64,000 nucleotides of DNA, from the NCBI RefSeq assembly GCF_005503145.1, contig NZ_SCNV01000004.1, positions 124,001 to 188,000 on the forward strand, in the 5' to 3' direction. Source of the stretch: Burkholderia sp. 4M9327F10. GTDB lineage: Bacteria > Pseudomonadota > Gammaproteobacteria > Burkholderiales > Burkholderiaceae. Below the pieces are notes generated by a model. The model was not told the DNA's origin and did not search any database. It saw only the letters and a list, made by a program, of their open reading frames with translations. Of the stretch, positions 1 to 9,806 are shown piece by piece; positions within the stretch are counted from its first letter, which is position 1; each line of letters begins with the position of its first letter. The translations under genes and the position numbers were made by a program.

Positions 1-122
1 CGCTGGGCCGTCTGGGCAGCCCGGAAGACATCGCGCATGCCGTCGCGTTTCTTGCTTCGCCGCAGGCCGGGTATATCACCGGCACGACGTTGCATGTGAA
101 CGGCGGCATGTACATGTCGTAA
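1..122 (+). CDS. fabG: 3-oxoacyl-ACP reductase FabG, C-terminal end (partial)
   Basis: The window opens inside this gene; only the last 39 codons, read from base 3, and the TAA stop at 120-122 are present. The visible tail has the usual short-chain dehydrogenase ending: an S-P-E-D-I-A segment, then A-F-L-A-S, Y-I-T-G and H-V-N-G-G-M-Y-M. FabG reduces 3-oxoacyl-ACP with NADPH in type II fatty acid elongation. acpP and fabF follow on the same strand, the standard fab cluster order, which supports FabG over another SDR. The catalytic Ser-Tyr-Lys part lies outside the window. Confidence 0.9.
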   Translation, partial: LGRLGSPEDIAHAVAFLASPQAGYITGTTLHVNGGMYMS

Positions 123-220
123 CGGAATTCGGTTACCATCCGCGCCGTGACGCGTTTCTCGACGCGCGGGGCGGATGCCTTGACAGGAACCGTGCGCGCC
201 GCTTTTTTGAGGGGCAAACC

Positions 221-229
221 TGATAAAAT
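221..229 (+). promoter_or_regulatory. Possible extended -10 promoter upstream of acpP
   Basis: TGATAAAAT has the extended -10 form (TG, one base, then TAAAAT) and ends 44 bases before the acpP ATG. No good -35 lies 16-18 bases upstream; a TTGACA at 180-185 is too distant. This could give acpP a transcript independent of fabG. It is a motif match only. Confidence 0.35.
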
Positions 230-273
230 GCGCGCACCTGTATTTTTGAACTTCTTTTCCCTTGGAGGGGTTA

Positions 274-513
274 ATGGACAATATCGAACAGCGCGTCAAG
301 AAGATCGTCGCAGAACAACTGGGCGTTGCCGAAGCGGAGATCAAGAACGAAGCATCGTTCGTGAACGACCTCGGCGCTGACTCGCTCGACACCGTCGAAC
401 TCGTGATGGCCCTCGAAGACGAATTCGGCATGGAAATTCCGGATGAAGAAGCTGAAAAGATCACGACCGTTCAGCAAGCGATCGACTACGCTCGCGCAAA
501 CGTCAAGGCCTAA
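274..513 (+). CDS. acpP: Acyl carrier protein
   Basis: This 79-residue acidic protein carries growing acyl chains on a 4'-phosphopantetheine arm in fatty acid synthesis. The attachment serine is Ser37 in the G-A-D-S-L-D motif, followed by the helix T-V-E-L-V-M-A-L-E. The ATG at 274 is preferred because a strong GGAGGGG site lies at 264-270; an in-frame TTG at 262 would bury that site. fabG lies upstream and fabF downstream. The holo-ACP synthase that would load it (acpS) is about 13 kb away in this window. Length and sequence are typical of the family. Confidence 0.98.
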
Positions 514-645
514 GGTCATTCGCGCCCGCGTTGCTGGGCTGGTGGCGTGTGATGCCCTGTCGGGCCGGTTTCCGGCATCCGCGGGGCGGGCGCTATTGCC
601 AGTGCGGGTTGCAGCGCAGTTTTCAGCGCATCTCCCAGGTTAACA

Positions 646-696
646 GCCACAGGGCTCACAGGTCCGATTCCTGTGTCCACTGTGGCTTTTGCTTTT
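646..696 (+). terminator. Hairpin plus T-rich tail between acpP and fabF
   Basis: GCCACAG (646-652) pairs with CTGTGGC (680-686) and CACAGG (657-662) pairs with CCTGTG (670-675), giving a two-tier stem with a small internal loop. TTTTGCTTTT follows at 687-696. It resembles an intrinsic terminator inside the fab cluster and could lower fabF expression relative to acpP. Confidence 0.6.
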
Positions 697-720
697 GTCA
701 CCCATGAAAAAGAGGTTACC

Positions 721-1959
721 GTGAGCCGTCGTCGTGTTGTTGTTACAGGCCTGGGGCTGATTTCGCCTGTCGGCAATAATGTTGCCGACGGCTGGGCCAA
801 TCTGGTCGCCGGCAAGTCAGGGATTGCCAACATCACGAAGTTCGACGCGTCGAACTTCTCGACTCGCTTCGCCGGCGAGGTGAAGGGCTTCAACATCGAG
901 GACTACGTCCCCGGTAAGGAAGCGCGCCATATGGATACGTTTATCCATTACGGCGTGGCTGCCGGCATCCAGGCGATGCAGGATAGCGGTCTCGAAATCA
1001 CCGAAGAAAATGCCGAGCGCGTCGGTGTGGTGGTCGGCTCGGGCATCGGCGGTCTGCCGATGATCGAAGTGACGCAGACGGAGCTGCTCAATCGCGGCCC
1101 GCGCCGGATTTCGCCGTTCTTTGTGCCGGCGTCGATCATCAACATGATCTCCGGCCATCTGTCGATCAAGTTCGGCATCAAGGGCCCGAACCTCGCCATC
1201 GTCACGGCGTGTACCACCGGCCTGCATTGCATCGGCGAAGCTTCGCGCCTGATCGAATACGGCGATGCCGATGTGATGATCGCAGGCGGCGCGGAATCCA
1301 CCGTGTCGCCGCTCGGTATCGGCGGCTTCGCGGCGGCGCGTGCGCTGTCGCAACGCAATGACGATCCGGCTACGGCAAGCCGTCCGTGGGACAAGGACCG
1401 CGACGGCTTCGTGCTGGGCGAGGGCGCCGGCGTGATGGTGCTCGAAGAGTACGAACACGCCAAGGCGCGCGGCGCGAAGATCTACGCCGAAGTGAGCGGC
1501 TATGGGATGAGCGGCGACGCCTATCATATGACTGCCCCGGTGGAAAACGGCGACGGCGCTCGCCGCTGCATGCTGGCGGCCCTAAAGAACGCCGGCGTGA
1601 ACGTGGGCGAGGTGAACTACCTGAACGCGCACGGCACCTCCACGCCGCTCGGCGACCTGGCGGAAACCACCGGCATCAAGCGCGCTTTCGGCGATCACGC
1701 GAAGAACATCGTCGTGAATTCGACCAAGTCGATGACGGGCCACCTGTTGGGCGGCGCCGGCGGTCTCGAGTCCGTGTTCACGGTGCTGGCCGTGCATCAT
1801 CAGATCTCGCCGCCGACGATCAACATCTTCAACCAGGATCCGGAATGCGATCTGGATTATTGCGCCAACACGGCGCGGGAGATGAAGATCGACGTCGCGC
1901 TGAAGAACTCGTTCGGGTTCGGCGGCACGAACGGCACGCTGGTCTTCAAGCGCGCCTGA
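721..1959 (+). CDS. fabF: 3-oxoacyl-ACP synthase II (FabF)
   Basis: FabF condenses malonyl-ACP with acyl-ACP in fatty acid elongation. The 412-residue product begins [12 protein letters not shown]. It carries the ketosynthase nucleophile region T-A-C-T-T-G, the first catalytic histidine in N-A-H-G-T-S-T, the second in [11 protein letters not shown], and the G-F-G-G-T-N-G-T C-terminal loop. The GTG at 721 is chosen because AAGAGG lies just upstream and homologous proteins start here; the longer reading from 673 runs through the hairpin. It lies 207 bases after acpP and probably shares its transcript in part. Confidence 0.97.
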   Translation: MSRRRVVVTGLGLISPVGNNVADGWANLVAGKSGIANITKFDASNFSTRFAGEVKGFNIEDYVPGKEARHMDTFIHYGVAAGIQAMQDSGLEITEENAERVGVVVGSGIGGLPMIEVTQTELLNRGPRRISPFFVPASIINMISGHLSIKFGIKGPNLAIVTACTTGLHCIGEASRLIEYGDADVMIAGGAESTVSPLGIGGFAAARALSQRNDDPATASRPWDKDRDGFVLGEGAGVMVLEEYEHAKARGAKIYAEVSGYGMSGDAYHMTAPVENGDGARRCMLAALKNAGVNVGEVNYLNAHGTSTPLGDLAETTGIKRAFGDHAKNIVVNSTKSMTGHLLGGAGGLESVFTVLAVHHQISPPTINIFNQDPECDLDYCANTAREMKIDVALKNSFGFGGTNGTLVFKRA

Positions 1960-1974
1960 TCCGGGCTTGGCCGT

Positions 1975-2454
1975 TTGATTCCACAGCCCACGCAAGCCGG
2001 TCCGGCGCTTCAGCCCGGACCGGCGTCGCCCAACGGAGCGCCGCAGATTATCCTGCGGCGCTCCGTTGCGCTTCGCGGGGCAACAATCGTGTTTATCCTG
2101 ATTGCCGTGGCTGCGGTGCAGACGAGTCTGGCAGCAAGGCTCGGCGCCGTGCAGGCAGCGCCGGCAATGCTCGCCGTACTGGCCGCGCTGCTGCTGGGCG
2201 CATGGCGGCACTGGCGGGCCGAACCGGGTGCCCTCAAAATCGGGCCCGATGCCCTCACTGTCTGGAACCGTGCGGGGCAGACGCTCGCGCAGGGTCGTAT
2301 TGCCGGCTGTTCGCAGTGGAGCGGGTGGCTTCTCATTCTGGCGCTTGCCGAAGCGGGCGGCCGTTCGCGGACTTTGCTGATCGCGGCGGACATGCTTTCC
2401 GCCGAGGCTTTCCGGCAACTGGCCGTGCTCGGCCGGCGTGCTTCACGCGTCTGA
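1975..2454 (+). CDS. Small two-helix membrane protein, YgfX-like
   Basis: This 159-residue protein lies between fabF and rpoE. After a polar Pro/Gln-rich start it has two hydrophobic segments, roughly residues 35-53 and 62-76, then a soluble tail with the pattern L-K-I-G-P-D-A-L-T-V-W. Two adjacent helices followed by a small beta-rich tail resemble the YgfX/CptA type of membrane protein. That link is inferred from architecture, not from a diagnostic motif. The only usable start nearby is TTG at 1975, with no clear ribosome site, so the start is uncertain. Confidence 0.6.
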   Translation: MIPQPTQAGPALQPGPASPNGAPQIILRRSVALRGATIVFILIAVAAVQTSLAARLGAVQAAPAMLAVLAALLLGAWRHWRAEPGALKIGPDALTVWNRAGQTLAQGRIAGCSQWSGWLLILALAEAGGRSRTLLIAADMLSAEAFRQLAVLGRRASRV

Positions 2455-2488
2455 CTGTAACGACTGTAACCGCTGTTACCTTGGCAAC

Positions 2489-2515
2489 GTGACACGATGA
2501 TGGGGACGCTACAAT
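2489..2515 (+). promoter_or_regulatory. Weak possible promoter upstream of rpoE
   Basis: GTGACA (2489-2494) and TACAAT (2510-2515) are 15 bases apart, a short but usable spacing. Just upstream, 2453-2480 holds repeated CTGTAAC/CTGTTACC units that could be a regulator site. No clear sigma-E type promoter was seen. Confidence 0.25.
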
Positions 2516-2555
2516 GGTGCCCCGCGGTGCACCCTATTGTTAACGGATTTATCAG

Positions 2556-3155
2556 GTGAGCGAAAAAGAAATTGATCAGGTGCTGGTCGAACGCGTCCAG
2601 AAGGGCGATAAGGCCGCGTTCGAGCTTCTGGTCTCCAAATACCACCGCAAGATCCTCCGGCTGATCTCGCGCCTCGTGCGAGATCCCGCCGAGGTTGAGG
2701 ACGTGGCTCAGGATGCCTTTATCAAGGCATACCGGGCGTTGCCCCAATTCCGCGGCGAATCGGCTTTTTATACGTGGTTGTACCGGATTGCGGTCAACAC
2801 GGCAAAGAACTACCTTGCCACCCAGGGTCGGCGCGCGCCCACTTCGACCGAAGCAGATGCTGAAGAAGCTGAAACTTTCTCGGATGCCGACCAACTAAGG
2901 GATATCAACACGCCTGAGTCGATGTTGATGAGCAAGCAGATCGCTGAGACGGTCAATGCTGCGATGGCGGTTTTACCGGAAGAGTTGCGCACCGCCATTA
3001 CTCTTCGTGAAATTGAAGGTTTGAGCTACGAAGAAATCGCTGAGATGATGGGGTGCCCAATCGGCACGGTCAGATCGCGAATTTTTCGCGCTCGCGAAGC
3101 CATTGCGGCAAAATTGCGTCCATTGCTTGACACACCCGAAGGCAAACGCTGGTAG
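2556..3155 (+). CDS. rpoE: RNA polymerase sigma-E factor (RpoE/AlgU)
   Basis: This 199-residue ECF sigma factor directs polymerase to envelope-stress promoters. Region 2 contains V-E-D-V-A-Q-D-A-F-I-K-A-Y and F-Y-T-W-L-Y-R-I-A-V-N-T-A-K-N. Region 4 contains the helix-turn-helix L-S-Y-E-E-I-A-E-M-M-G-C-P-I-G-T-V-R-S-R. The start is a GTG at 2556; the protein then begins S-E-K-E-I-D-Q as in E. coli RpoE. The next three genes are its anti-sigma factor, the RseB sensor and a periplasmic protease, so the operon is the standard sigma-E feedback unit. Confidence 0.97.
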   Translation: MSEKEIDQVLVERVQKGDKAAFELLVSKYHRKILRLISRLVRDPAEVEDVAQDAFIKAYRALPQFRGESAFYTWLYRIAVNTAKNYLATQGRRAPTSTEADAEEAETFSDADQLRDINTPESMLMSKQIAETVNAAMAVLPEELRTAITLREIEGLSYEEIAEMMGCPIGTVRSRIFRAREAIAAKLRPLLDTPEGKRW

Positions 3156-3238
3156 TCGACCGGCCAGCCCGACGGGGCAATGGGGCAATATCTGGGTTAG
3201 GTGGTGTCACTAGGGGTGTCTGTAAGATGGGGAGCATC

Positions 3239-3862
3239 ATGGGGTCGGTCTCGATGCAATCGCAAGCAAGCTCGCGGGGCGAGCGTCTGTCCGCTTTTGT
3301 CGACGGTGAGCTGTTCGGCGAAGAGCATCTGAACACGTTCATTTCCGAGCTGGATCACGAAGATCGTGCATCCTGGTCGCACTACCACCTGATCGGCGAC
3401 GCGCTGCGTTCGGACGATCTGGCGGTGAGCCCTGCGGCCAGCAGCGCGTTCCTCGCCGGCTTTGCCGCGCGTTTCGAGCAGGAGCCGCACGTGCTGGCGC
3501 CCGCTGCGATGCCGGTTGCACGCGGTTTGCTGTCGTTGCGCCGCCGTGTCGTGCCGGCGTTTGCGGTTGCCGCTGCGGCCGCCACGCTGACGTGGATCGT
3601 CGTGCCGCAACTGCAGGGCGTGCCGGGTGGAGCGGGTGTGGCCCAGGTCGCGTCGATCCAGCCGCATGGCGATTCCGTGCAGCGCGTGGCCATGGCTTCC
3701 GTGCCGGCCGTGACGGTTCAGCCGGTGCAGGACGGCAACATCATTCGCGACGCCAGCCTCGACCAGTATCTGGAAGCTCATCAGCAGTTCGCGCAACAAC
3801 CGGTCATGCCCGGTTCGATGCCGCTGATTCGTACCTCCGCCATGACCACGCAAGGCCAATAG
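3239..3862 (+). CDS. rseA: Anti-sigma-E factor RseA
   Basis: RseA is an inner-membrane protein that binds and holds RpoE until envelope stress triggers its proteolysis. The N-terminal anti-sigma domain contains E-R-L-S-A-F-V-D-G-E and W-S-H-Y-H-L-I-G-D-A-L-R. One transmembrane helix spans about residues 103-121, followed by a periplasmic tail rich in Gln and Pro. Three in-frame ATGs exist (3227, 3239, 3254). The one at 3239 is preferred because GGGGAG at 3229-3234 sits four bases before it. It lies between rpoE and rseB. Confidence 0.92.
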   Translation: MGSVSMQSQASSRGERLSAFVDGELFGEEHLNTFISELDHEDRASWSHYHLIGDALRSDDLAVSPAASSAFLAGFAARFEQEPHVLAPAAMPVARGLLSLRRRVVPAFAVAAAAATLTWIVVPQLQGVPGGAGVAQVASIQPHGDSVQRVAMASVPAVTVQPVQDGNIIRDASLDQYLEAHQQFAQQPVMPGSMPLIRTSAMTTQGQ

Positions 3863-3866
3863 TCTG

Positions 3867-4910
3867 ATGCAGACACTGCGGTTGAATAAAACGACTATCT
3901 GGGGGCGGCTGCCGGCATTTCTGATCTGTGCAGCCGTATTGTTGTCCGCCACGCCGCGTGTCTTTGCGCAATCCGACGATCCGCTCGTCGTCCGCCGCAC
4001 GACGGCGGACCTGCTCAACCGGATTCACCAGGCCGCCCAGCAGCAGAATTACGAGGGCGCGTTTGTCTATCAACGGGGCAATTTCGTCCAGACCTCCCGG
4101 ATCGTGCATTACGCAACCCGTAATGACGGCGAGTTCGAGCAGCTCGAAAGCCTGGACGGCAAGCCGCGCAAGATGTTGCGCCATAACGACGAAATGTACA
4201 CGTTCATCCCCGAACGGCATCTGTGCGTCGTCGAAAAGCGCCAAAACAAGGATTCGTTCCCGGCGCTGCTGGCTGCCAGCAGCGACCAGGTGCTGTCGGT
4301 GTATGAACCGAAGCTGCTGGGCGACGACCGCGTTGCGGGCATCGACAGCCAGGTGGTCGAGCTCGATCCGAAAGACGCCTATCGCTTTGCCTACAAACTC
4401 TGGGCCGACAAGAAGACCGGCCTGTTGCTGCGCGCCCAGACGCTCGACCCGAGTGGCCAGGTGCTCGAGCAGTTGTCGTTCTCGCAGATCAGCATCGGCG
4501 TGCCGGTAGATAAGGCCGCGATCGTCAACGGCATTCATAACACCGCTGGCTGGACGGTCGTGCGGCCGCCGGTGGAGCCCGTGGACATGGAAGCACAGGG
4601 CTGGCAGATTGCGCCGAGCGTGCCGGGCTTCCGCAAGATTCGCGAGCTGCGTCGTCCCATGGCGGCGCGCGACCCGGGTGAACCCGCCATCCCGGTCGAC
4701 CAGGCTGTCTTTTCGGACGGTCTGGCCGCCATTTCGGTGTTTGTCGAGCCGGTGGAAAACAACACGCGCAAGGAAGGCGCGGGCAGTAGCGGGGCGACGC
4801 ACGTGCTGGTTAAGCGTCAAGGTGACTTCTGGATTACTCTGCTAGGGGAAGTGCCCCAAGCCACATTGCAGCAATTTGCGTCTGCCATAGAATATAAGGC
4901 TCCCAAGTAA
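3867..4910 (+). CDS. rseB: Sigma-E regulatory protein RseB/MucB
   Basis: This 347-residue periplasmic protein binds the periplasmic part of RseA and protects it from cleavage; lipid or LPS signals release it. A signal peptide of about 33 residues ends near T-P-R-V-F-A-Q-S. The two-domain MucB/RseB fold is suggested by L-L-N-R-I-H-Q-A-A-Q-Q-Q-N-Y-E-G-A-F-V-Y early and the C-terminal D-G-L-A-A-I-S-V-F-V-E-P and V-L-V-K-R-Q-G strands. It starts four bases after rseA ends, so the two are probably translationally linked. Confidence 0.95.
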   Translation: MQTLRLNKTTIWGRLPAFLICAAVLLSATPRVFAQSDDPLVVRRTTADLLNRIHQAAQQQNYEGAFVYQRGNFVQTSRIVHYATRNDGEFEQLESLDGKPRKMLRHNDEMYTFIPERHLCVVEKRQNKDSFPALLAASSDQVLSVYEPKLLGDDRVAGIDSQVVELDPKDAYRFAYKLWADKKTGLLLRAQTLDPSGQVLEQLSFSQISIGVPVDKAAIVNGIHNTAGWTVVRPPVEPVDMEAQGWQIAPSVPGFRKIRELRRPMAARDPGEPAIPVDQAVFSDGLAAISVFVEPVENNTRKEGAGSSGATHVLVKRQGDFWITLLGEVPQATLQQFASAIEYKAPK

Positions 4911-4938
4911 TCCCTCGAATCCCTCGGCTGGCTACGAT

Positions 4939-6483
4939 ATGACGATTTTCACGGTGCGCAAATTCCTCGCAGCCGCGGTGGTGGCAGTTTGTCTGCCGCT
5001 CGTGCCGCATGCGGCGTCGGCGGCTCCCGCAGCCAATCTCCCCGACTTCACCGATCTCGTCGACAAAGTCGGCCCGGCGGTCGTCAACATCCGCACTACC
5101 ACGCGCGTGTCGAATGGCGGTAGCGCCCATGGCATGCCGCCCGGGCTCGACGACGGCGACATGTCCGAGTTTTTCCGGCGCTTTTTCGGCATTCCGCTGC
5201 CGCAGCAGCCCGGCTCGCCGCGCGGCGGCGGAGGGGGCGGCGGCAGTGACAACGGCGATAACGGCAGTGGTAGCGGCGGCAGCAGCGGCAGCCAGGACGC
5301 GCCCGACAACTCCGATTCCGAGCAGAGCAGCGGTGTGGGCTCCGGCTTCATCCTCTCGCAGGATGGCTATGTGATGACCAATGCCCACGTGGTCGACGAC
5401 GCCGACAACATCTACGTCACGCTTACCGACAAGCGCGAGTTCAAGGCCAAGCTGATCGGCGTCGACGATCGCACCGATGTCGCGGTCGTGAAGATCAACG
5501 CGTCGAACCTGCCGGCGGTCACCATTGGTGATTCGACCAAGGTGCGGGTGGGCGAATGGGTGGTTGCCATCGGTTCGCCGTTTGGGCTGGAAAACACGGT
5601 CACTGCAGGCATCGTGAGCGCCAAGGGGCGCGATACTGGCGACTACCTGCCGTTTATCCAGACCGACGTGCCGGTCAACCCCGGCAATTCCGGCGGCCCG
5701 CTGATCAATATGCAGGGCGAGGTGATCGGCATCAACTCGCAGATCTATAGCCGTACCGGCGGTTTCATGGGCATTTCGTTCGCGATCCCGATCGACGAAG
5801 CGATGCGCGTGGCCGATCAGTTGAAGAGCACGGGCAAGGTCACACGCGGCCGGATTGCGGTGGCGATTGGCGAAGTGACCAAGGACGTGGCCGATTCGCT
5901 CGGCCTGCCGACGGCTGAGGGCGCGCTCGTCAGCAGCGTCGAGCCAGGCGGTCCGGCCGACAAGGCCGGCGTGCAGCCGGGTGACATCATCCTGAAGTTC
6001 AACGGTCATTCCGTCGACACGGCAACCGATCTGCCGCGCATGGTGGGCGATACGAAGCCGGGCACCAAGGCGACCATTACCGTCTGGCGCAAGGGGCAAA
6101 CGCGCGACCTGCCGGTCACGATTGCGGAGATGCAGCCGGACAAGACCGCCAAGACGGACGAGAAGCAGGCGCCGCCGCCCAAGCAGCGCGCCACCAACTC
6201 GCTGGGCATTGCGGTCAGCGATATCCCGGCCGACCAGCAGAAGACGCTCAAGGTGAAGGGCGGCGTGCAGGTCGATCAGGTGGACGGACCCGCTGCCCGC
6301 GTCGGTTTGCAAAAGGGTGACATCATCCTGCGCGTCGGCGACACGGATATCGCCAACGCGAAGCAGTTCGACGAAGTGACCGCGCATCTCGATCCGCAAA
6401 AAATGGTCGCGCTGCTCGTGCGGCGCGGCGACAACACGCAGTTCGTGCCGCTGCGCCCGCGCGGCGGCTCAGCGCAGAAATGA
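4939..6483 (+). CDS. mucD: Periplasmic serine protease MucD/DegP family
   Basis: This 514-residue HtrA-type protease degrades misfolded envelope proteins. A signal peptide covers about residues 1-28. The triad is His150 (T-N-A-H-V-V), Asp180 (R-T-D-V-A-V-V) and Ser251 (G-N-S-G-G-P). Two PDZ domains follow, around residues 300-385 and 415-505. A Gly/Ser-rich stretch near residues 90-130, upstream of the catalytic core, matches the variable loop of HtrA proteases but is unusually glycine-rich. It is the last protease gene of the rpoE operon, the usual place for mucD. Confidence 0.96.
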   Translation: MTIFTVRKFLAAAVVAVCLPLVPHAASAAPAANLPDFTDLVDKVGPAVVNIRTTTRVSNGGSAHGMPPGLDDGDMSEFFRRFFGIPLPQQPGSPRGGGGGGGSDNGDNGSGSGGSSGSQDAPDNSDSEQSSGVGSGFILSQDGYVMTNAHVVDDADNIYVTLTDKREFKAKLIGVDDRTDVAVVKINASNLPAVTIGDSTKVRVGEWVVAIGSPFGLENTVTAGIVSAKGRDTGDYLPFIQTDVPVNPGNSGGPLINMQGEVIGINSQIYSRTGGFMGISFAIPIDEAMRVADQLKSTGKVTRGRIAVAIGEVTKDVADSLGLPTAEGALVSSVEPGGPADKAGVQPGDIILKFNGHSVDTATDLPRMVGDTKPGTKATITVWRKGQTRDLPVTIAEMQPDKTAKTDEKQAPPPKQRATNSLGIAVSDIPADQQKTLKVKGGVQVDQVDGPAARVGLQKGDIILRVGDTDIANAKQFDEVTAHLDPQKMVALLVRRGDNTQFVPLRPRGGSAQK

Positions 6484-6731
6484 CGATGACGGCACCGCTC
6501 ACGCTCTATGGGCGCGCGTGGTGCCACCTCTGCGAAGATATGCACGCCGCGCTCGCGCCGTTGCTGGCCGAGTTCGGCGCGCAGGTCGAAGTCGTGGATA
6601 TCGACGCCGATCCCGCACTCGAAGCGCGTTATAACGAGTTAGTGCCGGTTCTGGTGTGCGAGGGTGTCGAGTTGTGTCACTACCATCTCGACGAAGAACG
6701 GGTTCGTGCAGCTTTGAGCGGGACCCGCTAG
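6480..6731 (+). CDS. Glutaredoxin/thioredoxin-like small protein
   Basis: This 83-residue protein has a thioredoxin-like start, L-T-L-Y-G-R-A-W-C-H-L-C, with a Cys15-x-x-Cys18 pair, and the V-P-V-L-V turn usual near the cis-proline of this fold. It matches the small glutaredoxin-like family (DUF836 type). Its ATG overlaps the mucD stop by four bases (ATGA), so it is translationally coupled to the sigma-E operon. The coupling hints at a role in thiol repair during envelope stress. No export signal is visible, so it is probably cytoplasmic. Confidence 0.85.
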   Translation: MTMTAPLTLYGRAWCHLCEDMHAALAPLLAEFGAQVEVVDIDADPALEARYNELVPVLVCEGVELCHYHLDEERVRAALSGTR

Positions 6732-6872
6732 CGTGTCGAAAGTCTTAGGGCCTGACATACATCTGAGCCCCGATTTGAGTCCCGGTCCTGGCCCACTTTC
6801 CGCGCTCCCCTCCAAGATATGCCGGGCGGAAGCCTTTTTCGGCTAAAATAGACAAGTTTTTCACCTACTTAC

Positions 6873-6908
6873 AAGGCGTGCTCCGCAATCGTCCGAGCGC
6901 GCCTTTTT
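6873..6908 (+). terminator. Terminator-like hairpin just before lepA
   Basis: AAGGCGTGCTC (6873-6883) pairs with GAGCGCGCCTT (6895-6905) over 11 base pairs with one G-T wobble; the loop is 11 bases and five T follow or overlap the stem end (6904-6908). A TAAAAT at 6844-6849 could be a -10 upstream of it. It either ends the sigma-E operon or attenuates lepA. Confidence 0.65.
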
Positions 6909-6925
6909 CGCTTGATCGGTACTGA

Positions 6926-8719
<1,794 letters not shown>

Positions 8720-8737
8720 GACGAAGAACGGAACCCT

Positions 8738-9631
8738 ATGAATTTTGCGCTGATTCTTTTTGTGCTCGTGATCATTACGGGCGTCGCATGGGTCGCAGAT
8801 AAACTGGTTTTCATGCCGCAACGGCGGCGCGCGGCGGACGAGGCGGTAGCCGAGTTCGACCGCCAGCAGGCACGCGTCGGCGAACGCTTCGCCGACGAAA
8901 ACGCCCCGCAGACGCGGGCGCGCCTGCGCGACGAGAAGCTGCGCCAACCGTGGTGGCTCGAGTACTCGGCGAGCTTCTTCCCGGTGATCCTGGTGGTCTT
9001 CGTGGTGCGCTCGTTCGTGGTCGAGCCGTTCAAGATTCCGTCCGGGTCGATGGTGCCGACGCTGCTGGTGGGCGACTTCATTCTCGTCAACAAGTATGAA
9101 TACGGCATCCGTCTGCCGATCACCAACACCAAGATCACGCAAGGCAGCCCGCTCCAGCGTGGCGACGTGGTGGTGTTCCGTTATCCGAAAGACGAGTCGG
9201 TCGACTACATCAAGCGCGTGATCGGCCTGCCGGGCGACGTGGTCGCTTATCAGGACAAGCAACTGACGATCAACGGCAAGCCTGTGCCGGAAACGCCGCT
9301 GCCTGACTACTTCGACGAAGAGCGCATCGGTTACGCGAAGCAGTTCGAAGAAGACATCGACGGCCGCAAGAACGCGATTCTGAATAATCCGGCGGTGCCG
9401 CCGTTCATCGTCGGTGCGGAAGACTACCCGTATCGCGATAACTGCACGTACAACGCACGCGGCGTGATCTGCAAGGTGCCGCCCGGCAATTACTTCATGA
9501 TGGGTGACAACCGCGATAACAGCGCGGACAGCCGTTACTGGGGCTTTGCGCCGGACCAGAATATCGTCGGCCGCGCGTTCTTTATCTGGATGAATTTCAG
9601 CAATCTGAAACGCATTGGGACGTTCCACTGA
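8738..9631 (+). CDS. lepB: Signal peptidase I
   Basis: This inner-membrane protease removes signal peptides from secreted proteins. The 297-residue product has an N-terminal membrane helix at about residues 2-20, a basic cytoplasmic loop, a second helix around 80-97, and then the catalytic domain. The Ser-Lys dyad is Ser104 in I-P-S-G-S-M-V-P-T-L and Lys159 in D-Y-I-K-R-V-I-G-L-P-G-D. The closing box F-M-M-G-D-N-R-D-N-S-x-D-S-R is present. It follows lepA and is probably co-transcribed with it. Confidence 0.97.
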   Translation: MNFALILFVLVIITGVAWVADKLVFMPQRRRAADEAVAEFDRQQARVGERFADENAPQTRARLRDEKLRQPWWLEYSASFFPVILVVFVVRSFVVEPFKIPSGSMVPTLLVGDFILVNKYEYGIRLPITNTKITQGSPLQRGDVVVFRYPKDESVDYIKRVIGLPGDVVAYQDKQLTINGKPVPETPLPDYFDEERIGYAKQFEEDIDGRKNAILNNPAVPPFIVGAEDYPYRDNCTYNARGVICKVPPGNYFMMGDNRDNSADSRYWGFAPDQNIVGRAFFIWMNFSNLKRIGTFH

Positions 9632-9794
9632 TCGTCACCGCACTCGCCGCATACTGAACGCACAACGCGCCGCGCAGATGCCGCTCATCGACCGCGGCGT
9701 GTTATCACGCTACTTTAAGAACGTGCGGTAAGGTCGCTTCACTACGCTTTTTCCGCTGGCCACCCGGCGTTTTCGCCGGGGCAGGCGCCCGCGT

Positions 9795-9806
9795 TATACT
9801 CTGCAC
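9795..9806 (+). promoter_or_regulatory. -10-like TATACT directly before the rnc start codon
   Basis: TATACT lies at 9795-9800 and the rnc ATG at 9807, the distance at which transcription would begin at the start codon. No ribosome site is visible upstream. A perfect hairpin, CCCGGCG (9763-9769) with CGCCGGG (9774-9780) around TTTT, lies where a -35 would overlap. A leaderless rnc transcript is an inference. Confidence 0.35.
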
